Under the pieces are notes generated by a model, which was not told where the DNA came from, made no database searches, and was given only the letters and a program-made list of their open reading frames with translations. Shown here in pieces: positions 9,119 to 18,403 of a stretch of DNA of 64,000 nt. Numbering within the stretch: position 1 is the stretch's first letter; each line of letters opens with the position of its first letter. Source of the DNA: Bacillus sp. AFS029637 (lineage in GTDB: Bacteria > Bacillota > Bacilli > Bacillales > Bacillaceae_G); the NCBI RefSeq assembly GCF_002584985.1, contig NZ_NUPZ01000031.1, forward strand, positions 69,565 through 133,564, written 5' to 3'. Made by a program: the position numbers and the translations under genes.

Positions 9119-9220
9119 TGCAGATAAATAAAGATACGGATTGTAAGGTTTATTCATTGACAATAATGGCAGAAGAAAATAGAATGAGAAGTACTATAAT
9201 TAAAACTTCAATGGAGGTTC

Positions 9221-9904
9221 ATGATGTTTTATTTAATTTACTTCGCGATCATAATGATCATACCGTTGTATGCACAGTCAAGAGTACGTAGTGCCTATAG
9301 CAAGTATTCACAAGTTTATTCAACATCAGGTATGACAGGAGCGGAAGTGGCTCGCAAAATTTTAGATGAAAATGGATTATACAACGTAGCTGTGGAAGAA
9401 ACACCAGGTCACTTATCAGACCATTATGATCCAACTGCCAAAACGGTTCGATTATCAACAGATAACTATTATGGTCATTCAGTTGCTGGTACAGCAGTTG
9501 CAGCACACGAAGTAGGACATGCGATTCAAGATGCACAAGATTATAACTTTATGCGTATTCGTCATTCGTTAGTTCCTGTGGCAAATTTTGGATCGAATAT
9601 ATCATGGGTATTTATTATGATTGGTATATTTGCGACAATGTCAAAACTATTGTTATTAGGAATTATTTTAATGGCAGCAGGTGTTGTGTTCCAACTTGTT
9701 ACATTACCAGTTGAGTTTGATGCATCAAAACGTGCAATGCAACAAATCGAAGCGCTAGGTATCGTATCAACAGATGAATATGGCCAAGCTCGTAAAGTAT
9801 TAAATGCGGCAGCATTAACATATGTAGCAGCTGCAGCTGTAGCGGTATTTGAATTATTACGTCTCGTATTAATGTATACTGGTATGCAGCGTAGCGACGA
9901 CTAA
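9221..9904 (+). CDS. Neutral zinc metallopeptidase, YugP/DUF232 family
   Basis: A 227-residue membrane-bound zinc metallopeptidase. The N-terminus is a membrane helix, the zinc motif is HEVGH (in AAHEVGHAIQDA, about residue 91), and two or three further helices follow, with EFDASKRA, a conserved segment that probably gives the third ligand. B. subtilis YugP has the same layout. It starts at ATG 9221 with ATGGAGG upstream; ATG 9224 is also possible. It has its own terminator. The substrate is unknown. Confidence 0.85.
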   Translation: MMFYLIYFAIIMIIPLYAQSRVRSAYSKYSQVYSTSGMTGAEVARKILDENGLYNVAVEETPGHLSDHYDPTAKTVRLSTDNYYGHSVAGTAVAAHEVGHAIQDAQDYNFMRIRHSLVPVANFGSNISWVFIMIGIFATMSKLLLLGIILMAAGVVFQLVTLPVEFDASKRAMQQIEALGIVSTDEYGQARKVLNAAALTYVAAAAVAVFELLRLVLMYTGMQRSDD

Positions 9905-9933
9905 AGACTATCAATTATGATAGTCTTTTTTTG
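9903..9933 (+). terminator. Terminator after the YugP-like peptidase
   Basis: AAAGACTATCA pairs with TGATAGTCTTT and is followed by T residues, overlapping the stop codon. Confidence 0.85.
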
Positions 9934-9993
9934 TTTTGTAGATTAAATCTTATAACGTGTTACAAATGGAAATAATAGAATTGATGAGGAAAG

Positions 9994-10650
9994 GTGGTGG
10001 GTGAAATTAAATATCCAGATCATTTAGTAAAACAAGTGAAGGAGCGTAGCGCTTCTTATCAGCTAGAAGGTTTTTTAAGTGGACGAGGTCCTGAAAATCC
10101 AAAATTTATGTTGCTAGGAGAAGCACCAGGTGAAACAGAAATTCATAATGGGATTCCGTTTAGCGGGAGAGCGGGAAAACAATTGATGGGTTTTTTAGAA
10201 CGGATTGACGTTACAAGGGAAGAAGTATATATTACGAGCGCTGTTCGGAGTAGGCCTTATAAATGGAGAGAGAAAAAAGAACGAAATGGTGAAATTATAC
10301 AGAAAAAGTATAATAGGACGCCAAATCAAAGAGAAATAATTGCCCATGCCCCTTTGTTAGATTATGAATTAGAGAAAATAAACCCGAAGCTTATCGTCAC
10401 ACTTGGTAATATTGCATTACAGCGTTTAGTTGGTAAAAATAATAAAATTACGGATGTTCATGGAGAATTGTTCAAGCAACCTGTGCAACAACTGAAAGAT
10501 AGTAGTGGTACAGAATTTATATGGACAGAAAAAGAATATGCTATTTTTCCAACCTTTCATCCAGCTTCAATTTTTTATAACCGGAGTTTATTGGAGTTGA
10601 TTTATGAGGATTTAGAGAAGCTGAAGCAACATATATCAATAAAAAACTAG
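9994..10650 (+). CDS. Uracil-DNA glycosylase superfamily protein (family-4-like) without Fe-S cysteines
   Basis: A 218-residue protein of the uracil-DNA glycosylase superfamily. GEAPGETE (about residue 42) is the water-activating motif, IPFSGRAGKQL follows as in family 4, and FHPASIF near residue 188 is the second catalytic motif. Family 4 enzymes normally bind a 4Fe-4S cluster through four cysteines. This protein has no cysteine at all: the expected KCRPP block reads RSRPY and the expected AC-P-L block reads AHAPLL. It is therefore a clusterless branch, and activity on uracil is not certain. GTG 9994 or 9997 after GAGGAAAG is the start. Confidence 0.75.
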   Translation: MVGEIKYPDHLVKQVKERSASYQLEGFLSGRGPENPKFMLLGEAPGETEIHNGIPFSGRAGKQLMGFLERIDVTREEVYITSAVRSRPYKWREKKERNGEIIQKKYNRTPNQREIIAHAPLLDYELEKINPKLIVTLGNIALQRLVGKNNKITDVHGELFKQPVQQLKDSSGTEFIWTEKEYAIFPTFHPASIFYNRSLLELIYEDLEKLKQHISIKN

Positions 10651-10672
10651 AAAAGCTAAGTAGCTTTTCTAG
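10641..10672 (-). terminator. Terminator of ypjC (minus strand)
   Basis: A perfect stem of CTAGAAAAGCT with AGCTTTTCTAG lies between two convergent genes. The T tract is on the minus strand, so it serves ypjC; on the plus strand the hairpin may still protect the 3' end of the glycosylase mRNA. Confidence 0.8.
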
Positions 10673-10677
10673 TCATA

Positions 10678-11559
10678 TTAATTATGTAACGGATTTTTAT
10701 TTTCATCTAGTGTAAACCCTTCACCAACTACATCATGTACATCACTTACAGCAACAAAGGCATGAGGATCTACAGAAGTAATAATATTTTTTAATTTCAC
10801 GATTTCATTTTTAGCAACAACGCAATATAATACGTTCCGTTCCACTTTTGTATACGATCCAACAGCTTTTAAAAAGGTTGCTCCGCGCTCCATGTCGGAT
10901 AAAATTTTTGAAGCAATTTCATCGTTTTTATCCGAAATAATAGTCGCTCCTTTCGCCGCATAAGCTCCTTCTTGCATAAAATCAATGACTTTCGCTCCGA
11001 TAAAAACAGCCACTAACGTGTACATACCCTCGCGATATGATAAATAAGTAAGGATAGAGACGATAATAACGACGGCATCAAACATAAACATCGTTTTTCC
11101 CATGCTCCAGCCAACATATTTATGAGCTAACCTTGCGATAATATCTACACCGCCAGTAGTGCCGCCGTATTTAAATATTATTCCAAGTCCAATACCGATA
11201 AATGCCCCGGCGAACAAAGCAGCGAGTGTCATATCATTTTGTAAGTTTAAATGTAAGTTGAGTATTTCGTAGCGCTGGAAAATCCATAGGAATAAAGATA
11301 CGCTAAATGTACCTATTAAAGTGTACAAAAATGTCGTTCGGCCGAGTAATTTCCAACCGATGAAAAATATAGGAATATTTAAAATTAAGTTTGTATAGGA
11401 AGGGTCAAGCGAAAATAGAAAATATAATAATAGCGTAATACCGGTAAATCCACCCTCTGCAAGGTGATTTTCGATATTGATATTTACAATACCGAAAGAG
11501 AAAATAGCGGAACCGATTAAGATGAAAATGATATTTCGAATTTTCAAGTTTGCTTTCAT
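10678..11559 (-). CDS. ypjC: YitT-family membrane protein YpjC (DUF161/DUF2179)
   Basis: A 293-residue protein of the YitT family. About five helices in residues 8-195 include the conserved GGFTGITLLLY and KYGGTTGGVDIIAR blocks. A soluble C-terminal DUF2179 domain follows (VERNVLYCVVAKNEI and DPHAFVAVSDVHDVVGEGF). The family is widespread in Firmicutes and its transport role is unproven. B. subtilis ypjC sits at the same place and is also next to ypjD. The gene is divergent from ypjD, with two bcr1-like repeats in between. Confidence 0.88.
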   Translation of the reverse strand: MKANLKIRNIIFILIGSAIFSFGIVNINIENHLAEGGFTGITLLLYFLFSLDPSYTNLILNIPIFFIGWKLLGRTTFLYTLIGTFSVSLFLWIFQRYEILNLHLNLQNDMTLAALFAGAFIGIGLGIIFKYGGTTGGVDIIARLAHKYVGWSMGKTMFMFDAVVIIVSILTYLSYREGMYTLVAVFIGAKVIDFMQEGAYAAKGATIISDKNDEIASKILSDMERGATFLKAVGSYTKVERNVLYCVVAKNEIVKLKNIITSVDPHAFVAVSDVHDVVGEGFTLDENKNPLHN

Positions 11560-11654
11560 GTAGAAATCCCCCTAATTATGTAGAATGCATTGCTCCGCTG
11601 AAACGGTAAAACATAATGATAAGTAATTTCTAGTTGCTAGTGAAAATAGTAAAA

Positions 11655-11829
11655 GCCGTAGGAACCCGATTGGTGTGGGCTGATCTTTTGCAAAAACCGC
11701 AAAAGAAAGTTTCACTTTACCCCGTTCCAACGGCTGGTAGGAGATAAAGCTCTGAAGAAAGGCGAACCAGCTGTAAGAACCCGATTGGTTCAACTAATCT
11801 TTTGCAAAAACCGCAAAAGAAAGTTTCAC
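11655..11829 (-). repeat. Two head-to-tail bcr1-like repeat units (copies B1 and B2)
   Basis: Read on the minus strand, each unit begins GTGAAACTTT, then the hairpin CTTTTGC-loop-GCAAAAG, then ACCAATCGGGTT. B1 (about 11720-11829) also has ATTAGTTGAACC as in the copy at 1994; B2 (11655-11715) has ATCAGCCCACACC instead. TTTAT directly flanks B1 (11830-11834), the motif reported to flank bcr1 elements. The hairpin stem differs completely from the copies at 1994, 33117 and 48301 although the flanks are the same. They fill the divergent ypjC/ypjD spacer. Confidence 0.7.
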
Positions 11830-11943
11830 TTTATTATAGTCTATCCAAAAAAGGGTCGCAAATAGGTGTTTGGTAGGGAATAATATTTGTCAAATCGCGA
11901 TGAATTGGCTAACATGAAAGAGGAAGGATTAGAGGTGAATTGT

Positions 11944-12285
11944 ATGGAAGCGAAAACGATGAAGGATATGCAGAAAGAAGTAGATGCATATATTGGTCAG
12001 TTTAAAGAAGGTTATTTCAGTCCGCTTGCAATGATGGCTCGTTTAACGGAAGAAATGGGAGAGCTAGCGAGGGAAGTAAACCATTATTATGGTGAGAAAC
12101 CGAAGAAAACAACTGAGAAAGAACGAAGTATTGAAGAAGAGCTTGGAGATGTATTATTTGTTATGATTTGTATGGCAAATAGTTTAAATATTGATTTAGA
12201 AACAGCGCATAACATTGTAATGGAGAAATTTAATACACGTGATAAAGATCGCTGGACACGTATTGATGAGGGAGAGAAAAAATAA
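11944..12285 (+). CDS. ypjD: MazG-like nucleotide pyrophosphohydrolase YpjD
   Basis: A 113-residue all-alpha NTP pyrophosphohydrolase of the MazG superfamily, thought to hydrolyse non-canonical or excess nucleoside triphosphates to monophosphates. The Mg2+-binding motifs are [10 protein letters not shown] and [10 protein letters not shown] (ExxE and ExxD). An in-frame start at 11887 would add a poorly conserved extension; ATG 11944 after AGAGGTG gives the normal family length. It is the first gene of the ypjD-birA operon: its stop codon overlaps the dapB start by one base. Confidence 0.9.
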   Translation: MEAKTMKDMQKEVDAYIGQFKEGYFSPLAMMARLTEEMGELAREVNHYYGEKPKKTTEKERSIEEELGDVLFVMICMANSLNIDLETAHNIVMEKFNTRDKDRWTRIDEGEKK

Positions 12286-13085
12286 TGAAAGAAATTAAAG
12301 TAATTATCGCTGGACCAAGAGGACGTATGGGACATGAAGCAGTCCTTCTTATGGAAAGAACAGAACATTTCAATTTAGTAGCAGCAGTGGACTATAAGCA
12401 TGGCGGAGAGAAGATTTCCGATTTACCTGGTATGCCGATGTTAGACACACCAGTTTACGCAGATTTACATACTTGTTTAGATGAAGTAGAAGCAGATGTA
12501 TTATTAGATTTAACAACACCGGAAGTTGGAAAGAAGCATGTGACACTTGCAGTTGAACGTGGACTTCGATCTGTTATTGGTACAACTGGATTTACTGAAG
12601 AAGAACTAAAGCAATTAACAGAAAATGCAAAAGAAAAAGAAGTAGGAACAATTATCGCTCCAAACTTTGCAATTGGTGCAGTTCTTATGATGAAATTCTC
12701 ACAAATGGCAGCGAAGTACTTCCAAGATGTTGAAGTAATTGAATTACATCATGATCAAAAATTAGATGCACCATCTGGTACAGCTGTAAAAACGGTAGAA
12801 TTAATTCGTCAAAATCGTGTGCCAAAAGAGCAAGGACACCCGAATGAAACGGAACAATTAGCAGGAGCACGTGGTGCAAATGTAGACGGTATTCACATTC
12901 ATAGTGTGCGTTTACCAGGACTTATTGCGCACCAAGAAGTAATGTTCGGCGGGGATGGACAAATGTTAACAGTTCGTCATGATTCATTCAATCGTGCATC
13001 ATTTATGTCAGGTGTAAAACTATCAATTGAGACAGTAATGAGCCTGGATCATCTTGTGTACGGTTTAGAAAATATTATCGACTAA
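12285..13085 (+). CDS. dapB: 4-hydroxy-tetrahydrodipicolinate reductase
   Basis: DapB performs the NAD(P)H-dependent step after DapA in diaminopimelate/lysine synthesis, needed for peptidoglycan and, through dipicolinate, for spores. At 266 residues it has the nucleotide motif AGPRGRMG at the N-terminus, [10 protein letters not shown], and the signature [15 protein letters not shown] with the catalytic His and Lys. It overlaps ypjD by one base and is followed at 14 bases by mgsA. Confidence 0.97.
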   Translation: MKEIKVIIAGPRGRMGHEAVLLMERTEHFNLVAAVDYKHGGEKISDLPGMPMLDTPVYADLHTCLDEVEADVLLDLTTPEVGKKHVTLAVERGLRSVIGTTGFTEEELKQLTENAKEKEVGTIIAPNFAIGAVLMMKFSQMAAKYFQDVEVIELHHDQKLDAPSGTAVKTVELIRQNRVPKEQGHPNETEQLAGARGANVDGIHIHSVRLPGLIAHQEVMFGGDGQMLTVRHDSFNRASFMSGVKLSIETVMSLDHLVYGLENIID

Positions 13086-13099
13086 AGGGGAGACAACGG

Positions 13100-13495
13100 A
13101 TGAAAATTGCCTTAATCGCACATGACAAAAAGAAAAATGATATGGTTTCGTTTGCATACGCATATAAACCGATTTTTGAAAAACATGAGTTATTTGCAAC
13201 AGGAACGACAGGACTTCGCATTATGGAAGCGACTGGTTTAGTTGTAACAAGATATCAATCGGGTCCTCTTGGCGGTGATCAAGAAATTGGTGCGATGATT
13301 GCAAAAAATGATATGGATATGGTGATTTTCTTCCGTGATCCATTAACAGCACAACCGCATGAACCTGATGTGAATGCGTTGCTTCGTTTGTGCGATGTAT
13401 ATGCGATTCCACTTGCAACGAATATGGCAAGTGCTGAAATGTTAATGCACGCATTAGAGCGAGGAGATTTAGATTATCGCAAGTTAAGAAAATGA
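13100..13495 (+). CDS. mgsA: Methylglyoxal synthase
   Basis: This enzyme converts dihydroxyacetone phosphate to methylglyoxal and phosphate, a glycolytic bypass that relieves sugar-phosphate stress. The 131 residues have the family's phosphate-binding GTTGLRI and [11 protein letters not shown], the [15 protein letters not shown] block with the catalytic Asp and His, and LATNMASAE near the end. It lies directly upstream of the bacillithiol genes; bacillithiol is the cofactor used to detoxify methylglyoxal, which gives a functional reason for the linkage. Confidence 0.97.
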   Translation: MKIALIAHDKKKNDMVSFAYAYKPIFEKHELFATGTTGLRIMEATGLVVTRYQSGPLGGDQEIGAMIAKNDMDMVIFFRDPLTAQPHEPDVNALLRLCDVYAIPLATNMASAEMLMHALERGDLDYRKLRK

Positions 13496-13506
13496 GGGGA
13501 ACAATT

Positions 13507-14211
13507 ATGAGTGGATTACATATATTAGCGTTTGGTGCTCATGCCGATGATGTTGAAATCGGCATGGCTGGTACCATTGCAAAATATACAAAGCAAGGGT
13601 ATGAAGTAGGTATTTGTGATTTAACAGAAGCTGATCTTTCTTCAAATGGAACGGTAGAATTGAGAAAAGAAGAAGCGAAGGCCGCTGCTCGTATAATGGG
13701 AGTAAAGACGAGACTGAATTTAGCGATGCCAGACCGTGGTTTGTATATGAAAGAAGAGTATATACGTGAAATTGTAAAGGTGATCCGTACATATAAACCA
13801 AAACTAGTTTTTGCACCGTATTATGAAGATCGTCATCCAGATCATGCAAATTGTGCAAAGCTTGTGGAAGAAGCTATTTTTTCAGCAGGAATCCGAAAAT
13901 ATATGCCAGAATTTCCACCGCATCGTGTAGAGTCATTTTATAATTATATGATTAATGGTTTTCATAAACCGAATTTTTGTATAGATATTAGTGAGTACCT
14001 ATCGCAAAAAGTGGAAGTATTAGAAGCGTATGAAAGTCAGTTTTCAACAGGGAGTGATGGTGTGAAGACGCCGTTAACAGAAGGTTACGTTGAAACTGTG
14101 GTCGCTCGTGAGAAGATGTTTGGAAAAGAAGTGGGAGTCTTGTATGCCGAAGGATTTATGAGTAAGAAACCCGTTTTATTACATGCTGATTTAATAGGGG
14201 GATGTAAATGA
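13507..14211 (+). CDS. bshB1: Bacillithiol biosynthesis deacetylase BshB1
   Basis: A zinc-dependent LmbE/PIG-L family deacetylase that converts GlcNAc-malate to GlcN-malate, step two of bacillithiol synthesis. In 234 residues the zinc motif AHADDVEIG (about residue 10) and the HPDH motif in DRHPDHANC are visible. An ATG at 13492 overlaps mgsA, but ATG 13507 has GAGGGG upstream and yields the usual length. Its stop overlaps the bshA start as ATGA. Confidence 0.95.
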   Translation: MSGLHILAFGAHADDVEIGMAGTIAKYTKQGYEVGICDLTEADLSSNGTVELRKEEAKAAARIMGVKTRLNLAMPDRGLYMKEEYIREIVKVIRTYKPKLVFAPYYEDRHPDHANCAKLVEEAIFSAGIRKYMPEFPPHRVESFYNYMINGFHKPNFCIDISEYLSQKVEVLEAYESQFSTGSDGVKTPLTEGYVETVVAREKMFGKEVGVLYAEGFMSKKPVLLHADLIGGCK

Positions 14212-15353
14212 GATTGAAAATAGGTATTACATGTTATCCTTCTGTAGGTGGTTCTGGAGTTGTTGGAACAGAATTAGGGAAGCAATTGGCGGAGCGCGGG
14301 CATGAAATTCATTTTATTACATCGGGTTTACCATTCCGGTTAAATAAAGTGTATCCAAACATTTATTTTCATGAAGTGACGGTAAATCAATACTCTGTAT
14401 TTCAATATCCACCATACGATTTAGCGTTAGCGAGTAAAATGGCAGAGGTTGCACAAAGAGAAAACTTAGATATTTTACATGTGCATTACGCAATACCACA
14501 TGCAATTTGTGCGTATTTAGCAAAACAAATGATTGGAGAGCGCATTAAAATTGTTACAACCTTGCATGGAACAGATATTACTGTGTTAGGTTCCGACCCT
14601 TCGTTAAATAATTTAATTCGTTTTGGTATTGAGCAGTCGGATGTTGTTACGGCTGTCTCGCATTCATTAATTAATGAAACGCATGAGCTTGTAAAACCAA
14701 ATAAAGATATTCAAACGGTATATAACTTTATAGACGAACGTGTATATTTCAAGCGTGATATGTCTCAATTAAAGAAAGAATACGGTATAAGTGAGAGTGA
14801 AAAGATACTGATTCATATTTCAAATTTCCGTAAAGTGAAACGTGTACAGGACGTTGTGCAGGCATTTGCTAAAGTTGCTAAAGAAGTAGATGCGAAGTTG
14901 CTTCTTGTTGGGGACGGACCAGAATTTTGTACGATCTTACAGTTAGTGAAGAATTTACATATTGAAGATCGCGTCTTATTCCTAGGAAAACAAGATAATG
15001 TTGCAGAGTTACTTACGATGAGTGACTTAATGTTGCTTCTATCAGAGAAGGAAAGTTTTGGCCTTGTTTTATTAGAAGCGATGGCGTGTGGTGTACCTTG
15101 TATCGGAACAAGGGTTGGAGGTATTCCAGAGGTCATTCAACATGGTGAAACAGGCTATTTATATGAAGTTGGTGATATAACAGGCGTAGCAAACCAAGCT
15201 ATTCAGCTGTTAAAGGATGAGGAACTTCACCGTAATATGGGAGAACGAGCAAGAGAAAGTGTTTACGAGCAGTTCCGCTCAGAAAAAATCGTCTCACAAT
15301 ATGAAACGATTTACTATGACATACTAAGGGATGACAAAAATGGAAAGATTTAA
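14208..15353 (+). CDS. bshA: N-acetyl-alpha-D-glucosaminyl L-malate synthase BshA
   Basis: A GT4-family retaining glycosyltransferase that joins UDP-GlcNAc to L-malate, the first step of bacillithiol synthesis. The 381 residues contain the N-terminal [16 protein letters not shown] loop, [10 protein letters not shown], and the C-terminal [16 protein letters not shown] motif (EX7E type) that binds the sugar nucleotide. It overlaps bshB1 by four bases, and its own 3' end overlaps cca, so the operon is translationally coupled. Confidence 0.95.
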   Translation: MRLKIGITCYPSVGGSGVVGTELGKQLAERGHEIHFITSGLPFRLNKVYPNIYFHEVTVNQYSVFQYPPYDLALASKMAEVAQRENLDILHVHYAIPHAICAYLAKQMIGERIKIVTTLHGTDITVLGSDPSLNNLIRFGIEQSDVVTAVSHSLINETHELVKPNKDIQTVYNFIDERVYFKRDMSQLKKEYGISESEKILIHISNFRKVKRVQDVVQAFAKVAKEVDAKLLLVGDGPEFCTILQLVKNLHIEDRVLFLGKQDNVAELLTMSDLMLLLSEKESFGLVLLEAMACGVPCIGTRVGGIPEVIQHGETGYLYEVGDITGVANQAIQLLKDEELHRNMGERARESVYEQFRSEKIVSQYETIYYDILRDDKNGKI

Positions 15354-16533
15354 AAAAGCTAGTTCTATTATTGAGACATTAAAACAACAAGGACATGAGG
15401 CTTACTTTGTTGGCGGGAGCGTACGAGATCTTATCATTGATAGGCCAATTGGAGATATTGATATTGCGACATCTGCTTTACCAGAAGAAGTGATGGGAAT
15501 ATTTCCAGGGCATGTTCCTGTTGGTCTTGAGCATGGAACTGTCATTGTTGTAGAAAATGGTGAACCTTATGAGGTAACCACTTTTCGAACAGAAAGCGAA
15601 TATGAAGATTTTCGAAGACCTAGTAGTGTTCAATTTGTTCGTTCATTAGAAGAAGATTTAAAGCGTCGTGATTTTACAATGAATGCGATTGCCATGACAG
15701 AAGAAGGCGAAATGGTTGATTTATTTGCTGGGCAGGAAGCGATTCAAAAGAGAGAGATTGTAACAGTTGGAAATGCAGCTGATCGCTTTCAAGAAGATGC
15801 CTTACGAATGATGCGCGGTATTCGATTTGTAAGTACGTTAGGATTTTCTTTAGAAACAAAAACGAAGCAAGCGATTGAAACGTATGGACATTTGCTGGAA
15901 CATATAGCAATTGAGCGTATTACAGTGGAGTTTGAGAAACTGTTAACGGGTACATATTGTACAAAGGGCCTCCAAGAGTTAGTGGAGACGAAGCTATTTT
16001 CTCATTTGCCCTATTTACAAATGTCAGAAGAGAGACTGTTAAAAGCTACGCAGTACAAATGGGATTCTTTTGAAACAGATATTGAGGCATGGGCATTTTT
16101 CTTATATTGTATCGGAGAAGAGCATCCATCTGTCTTTTTACGCCAATGGAAGTTTTCGAATAAAAAAATAAAAGATATTGTCGCAGTTTTATTAACTATC
16201 CGTACTAGAAAGGAGAAGGAGTGGGATACATTCCTTCTTTATAAAACGGGAATTCATATCGCTGAAATGGCAGAGAGAGTATATGAAGCGATGATTGAAA
16301 GCTATGACCCTACATCTGTTAAACGAGTACAAACATTGTTTCAAGCATTGCCAATAAAGAGCCGTCAAGAAATGAATGTGACGGGGAATGAACTATTAAA
16401 ATGGGCAAATAAAAAGCCTGGTCCGTGGGTTGCTGAAATAATTCAAAAAATTGAAGAAGCAATCGTACAAGGAAATGTAGTTAATGAGAAAGAGAGTATA
16501 AGGGAGTGGCTGCAAGGATGCAATCTACTATAA
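15340..16533 (+). CDS. cca: CCA-adding enzyme (tRNA nucleotidyltransferase)
   Basis: Adds or repairs the 3' CCA end of tRNAs without a template. Class II nucleotidyltransferase marks are [20 protein letters not shown] (GGxVRD followed by DxD), [10 protein letters not shown], and the nucleotide-template segment [12 protein letters not shown]. At 397 residues it has the normal length. The frame also starts at ATG 15331, but ATG 15340 gives better spacing from AAGGGGATG and the family length. It overlaps bshA upstream and birA downstream. Confidence 0.95.
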   Translation: MERFKKASSIIETLKQQGHEAYFVGGSVRDLIIDRPIGDIDIATSALPEEVMGIFPGHVPVGLEHGTVIVVENGEPYEVTTFRTESEYEDFRRPSSVQFVRSLEEDLKRRDFTMNAIAMTEEGEMVDLFAGQEAIQKREIVTVGNAADRFQEDALRMMRGIRFVSTLGFSLETKTKQAIETYGHLLEHIAIERITVEFEKLLTGTYCTKGLQELVETKLFSHLPYLQMSEERLLKATQYKWDSFETDIEAWAFFLYCIGEEHPSVFLRQWKFSNKKIKDIVAVLLTIRTRKEKEWDTFLLYKTGIHIAEMAERVYEAMIESYDPTSVKRVQTLFQALPIKSRQEMNVTGNELLKWANKKPGPWVAEIIQKIEEAIVQGNVVNEKESIREWLQGCNLL

Positions 16534-17498
16534 GAAAACAGTTATTGCAAGTTTTTTCAGAATCGGATGGCGAGTTTGTATCTGGCCAAACGATTAGTGA
16601 TAAACTTGGTTGTTCAAGAACCGCTGTATGGAAACATATGGAAGACCTTCGAAACGAAGGGTATGAACTTGAAGCTGTACGTCGATTAGGTTATCGCATT
16701 GCGAGTAAGCCAGACAAAGTGACTGCTAATGAAATTCAGTTAGGGCTACAAACGAAGCGAATTGGTAGAACAGTGTATTTTGAAGAAACTGTTGAATCTA
16801 CGCAGCATATTGCGGCAAAACTTGCTTATGAGGGTGCAGAAGAAGGAACGATTGTTGTGGCAGAAGAACAAACAGCGGGAAGAGGTCGTTTAAGTAGAAA
16901 ATGGTATTCACCAAAAGGAACAGGAATTTGGATGAGTATTATTTTACGTCCATCGATCCCGGTTCATCATGCACCGCAGCTTACTTTGTTAGCGGCTGTT
17001 AGTGTTGCGCAAGCAATCGAAAAATGTACAGGTGTAAACGTAGGAATAAAATGGCCGAATGATATTTTAATCCAAGGTAAAAAAGCTGTAGGTATATTAA
17101 CAGAAATGCAAGCGGATCCTGATAAAATTAATGCTGTCATTATGGGCATTGGTATTAATGCGAATCAAAAGCAAGAACATTTTGACGAAGAAATTCAGCA
17201 CATTGCTACTTCATTAGCGATTGAATCAGGTAAGCCAATTGTTCGTGCAGAGCTTATGCAACAAATCTATTTCCAACTAGAAAAATTATACGAAGAGTAT
17301 TTACAAAATGGCTTCTCTGTAATTAAAATTCTTTGGGAAAGTTACGCTGTAAGCATCGGGAAAGAAATTACCGCCCGAACGATGAGAGAGACGATTACGG
17401 GGGTAGCAAAAGGTATTACAGAGGATGGTGTATTACTTCTGGAGGACCATGAAGGGAAAGTACATCATATTCATTCTGCAGATATCGAAATTAAGTAA
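16518..17498 (+). CDS. birA: Bifunctional biotin-protein ligase / biotin operon repressor
   Basis: Attaches biotin to acetyl-CoA and pyruvate carboxylases and, as biotinyl-AMP complex, represses biotin genes. The N-terminal winged helix is visible (TISDKLGCSRTAVWKH, residues about 25-40), followed by the ligase domain with GRGRLSRKWYSP and IKWPNDI, and a C-terminal SH3-like domain. The start at ATG 16518 lies inside the end of cca; GTG 16506 is a less likely alternative. It is the last gene of the ypjD operon, with a terminator just behind. Confidence 0.95.
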   Translation: MQSTIRKQLLQVFSESDGEFVSGQTISDKLGCSRTAVWKHMEDLRNEGYELEAVRRLGYRIASKPDKVTANEIQLGLQTKRIGRTVYFEETVESTQHIAAKLAYEGAEEGTIVVAEEQTAGRGRLSRKWYSPKGTGIWMSIILRPSIPVHHAPQLTLLAAVSVAQAIEKCTGVNVGIKWPNDILIQGKKAVGILTEMQADPDKINAVIMGIGINANQKQEHFDEEIQHIATSLAIESGKPIVRAELMQQIYFQLEKLYEEYLQNGFSVIKILWESYAVSIGKEITARTMRETITGVAKGITEDGVLLLEDHEGKVHHIHSADIEIK

Positions 17499-17500
17499 AA

Positions 17501-17531
17501 AGAAGTTCCTCTTTTGGAACTTCTTTTTATT
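17501..17531 (+). terminator. Terminator of the ypjD-birA operon
   Basis: AGAAGTTCC and GGAACTTCT form the stem, followed by TTTTAT. Confidence 0.9.
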
Positions 17532-17603
17532 TCAATATTTTTGAGTTGAATTCGTAAATTGATAATAAATTCTTATTATCGTCTGTCTATTTGGCCTTGC
17601 ATG

Positions 17604-17993
17604 TTATTTGACGATTACTTTGCCCTCCATTCCTTTAAGGAGATGATATCGGCATATTAATTCATATGTACCAGTATTTTTAGGTTTCACAGTAATATTT
17701 TTTTCTTTTCCTGGCTCGACTACGACGTCAATGCCGAGTTTTTTTACTGTAAAGGTGTGTTCGTTTTTACCTTTATTTTTTAATAGTAATGTTGTTGATT
17801 CTTCAATTGGAATCGTGATAACATTTGGCTTAAAGTAATCATCATTTAGCTCGACTTCAATCACTTTTGCTGGCTCAACAGGTTGTGTTACGACGTTAAC
17901 TGAGGCAAATGCATGGAAGGAGCTAAAAGTTATTATCCCTATAATCATCACAAGCAAACCGATGAATCGAAATAACCATTTGTTCATAGACAT
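17604..17993 (-). CDS. Secreted or membrane-anchored cupredoxin-domain protein
   Basis: A 129-residue protein with an N-terminal hydrophobic signal/anchor (LFRFIGLLVMIIGIITF) and a cupredoxin fold outside the membrane. Type 1 copper ligands are all in place: His in NEHTF, and Cys, His and Met in CRYHLLKGM. Family relatives resemble the copper domains of nitrous oxide reductase and cytochrome oxidase subunit II and serve in electron transfer or copper handling. Start is ATG 17993 after AAAGGAGAA. It lies alone on the minus strand between birA and panB, a position without a cupredoxin in B. subtilis. The electron partner is unknown. Confidence 0.8.
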   Translation of the reverse strand: MSMNKWLFRFIGLLVMIIGIITFSSFHAFASVNVVTQPVEPAKVIEVELNDDYFKPNVITIPIEESTTLLLKNKGKNEHTFTVKKLGIDVVVEPGKEKNITVKPKNTGTYELICRYHLLKGMEGKVIVK

Positions 17994-18181
17994 TCGCAAT
18001 TCTCCTTTTGTAAGTATGTTTCCTCAATTAACCTGCATCATTATTGAAAGAGTTATACTATGCATGTAAACAAACTATTTATCTTTTTATAATTTGAGTT
18101 ATTTATGGGAATTTCACATACCGTAATAGGAATAAAAATTATTTTTTCAAAAAAATGTAGTAATTTCTTTTTGTAATTTGC

Positions 18182-18356
18182 TATAATTAGTTCGAATATG
18201 GGCAGTATCGGAGCGAACTGCACCATAATTCGAAGCAATACGAAAAAATAATAACTTGGATTCTGCCTTGATCCAATAACGGACTGGGACAGAGGGATGA
18301 ATAATGCCGACTAACACACAACCCTTCTGCCCTTTTATGGCCAGAGGGGTTTTTTA
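18182..18356 (+). promoter_or_regulatory. Structured leader and attenuator upstream of panBCD (possible pan motif)
   Basis: TATAAT at 18182-18187 is a likely -10 box. The following transcript contains TTGGAT pairing with ATCCAA (about 18257-18278), the block GGACTGGGACAGAGGGATG, and then a terminator-like hairpin (ACCCTTCTG-CC with GG-CCAGAGGGGT, followed by T6 at 18320-18356) before the panB ribosome site. A terminator in front of panB implies attenuation or a riboregulator. The pan RNA motif is known to precede panB in some Firmicutes; I cannot confirm that this is it. Confidence 0.5.
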
Positions 18357-18403
18357 TATGATTTCGGCCATCTCCTCTCTCCTGTATAAAGGAGGAGTAG
18401 TTT

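Noticed and set aside
11572-11793. 73-codon minus-strand frame upstream of ypjC
   Set aside because: It runs through the bcr1-like repeats and lacks supporting signals.
17561-17580. Perfect palindrome GATAATAA-4-TTATTATC, resembling a Fur box
   Set aside because: Spacing does not fit 7-1-7 or 19-bp Fur boxes, and it lies downstream of both neighbouring genes; more likely a hairpin or chance AT palindrome.
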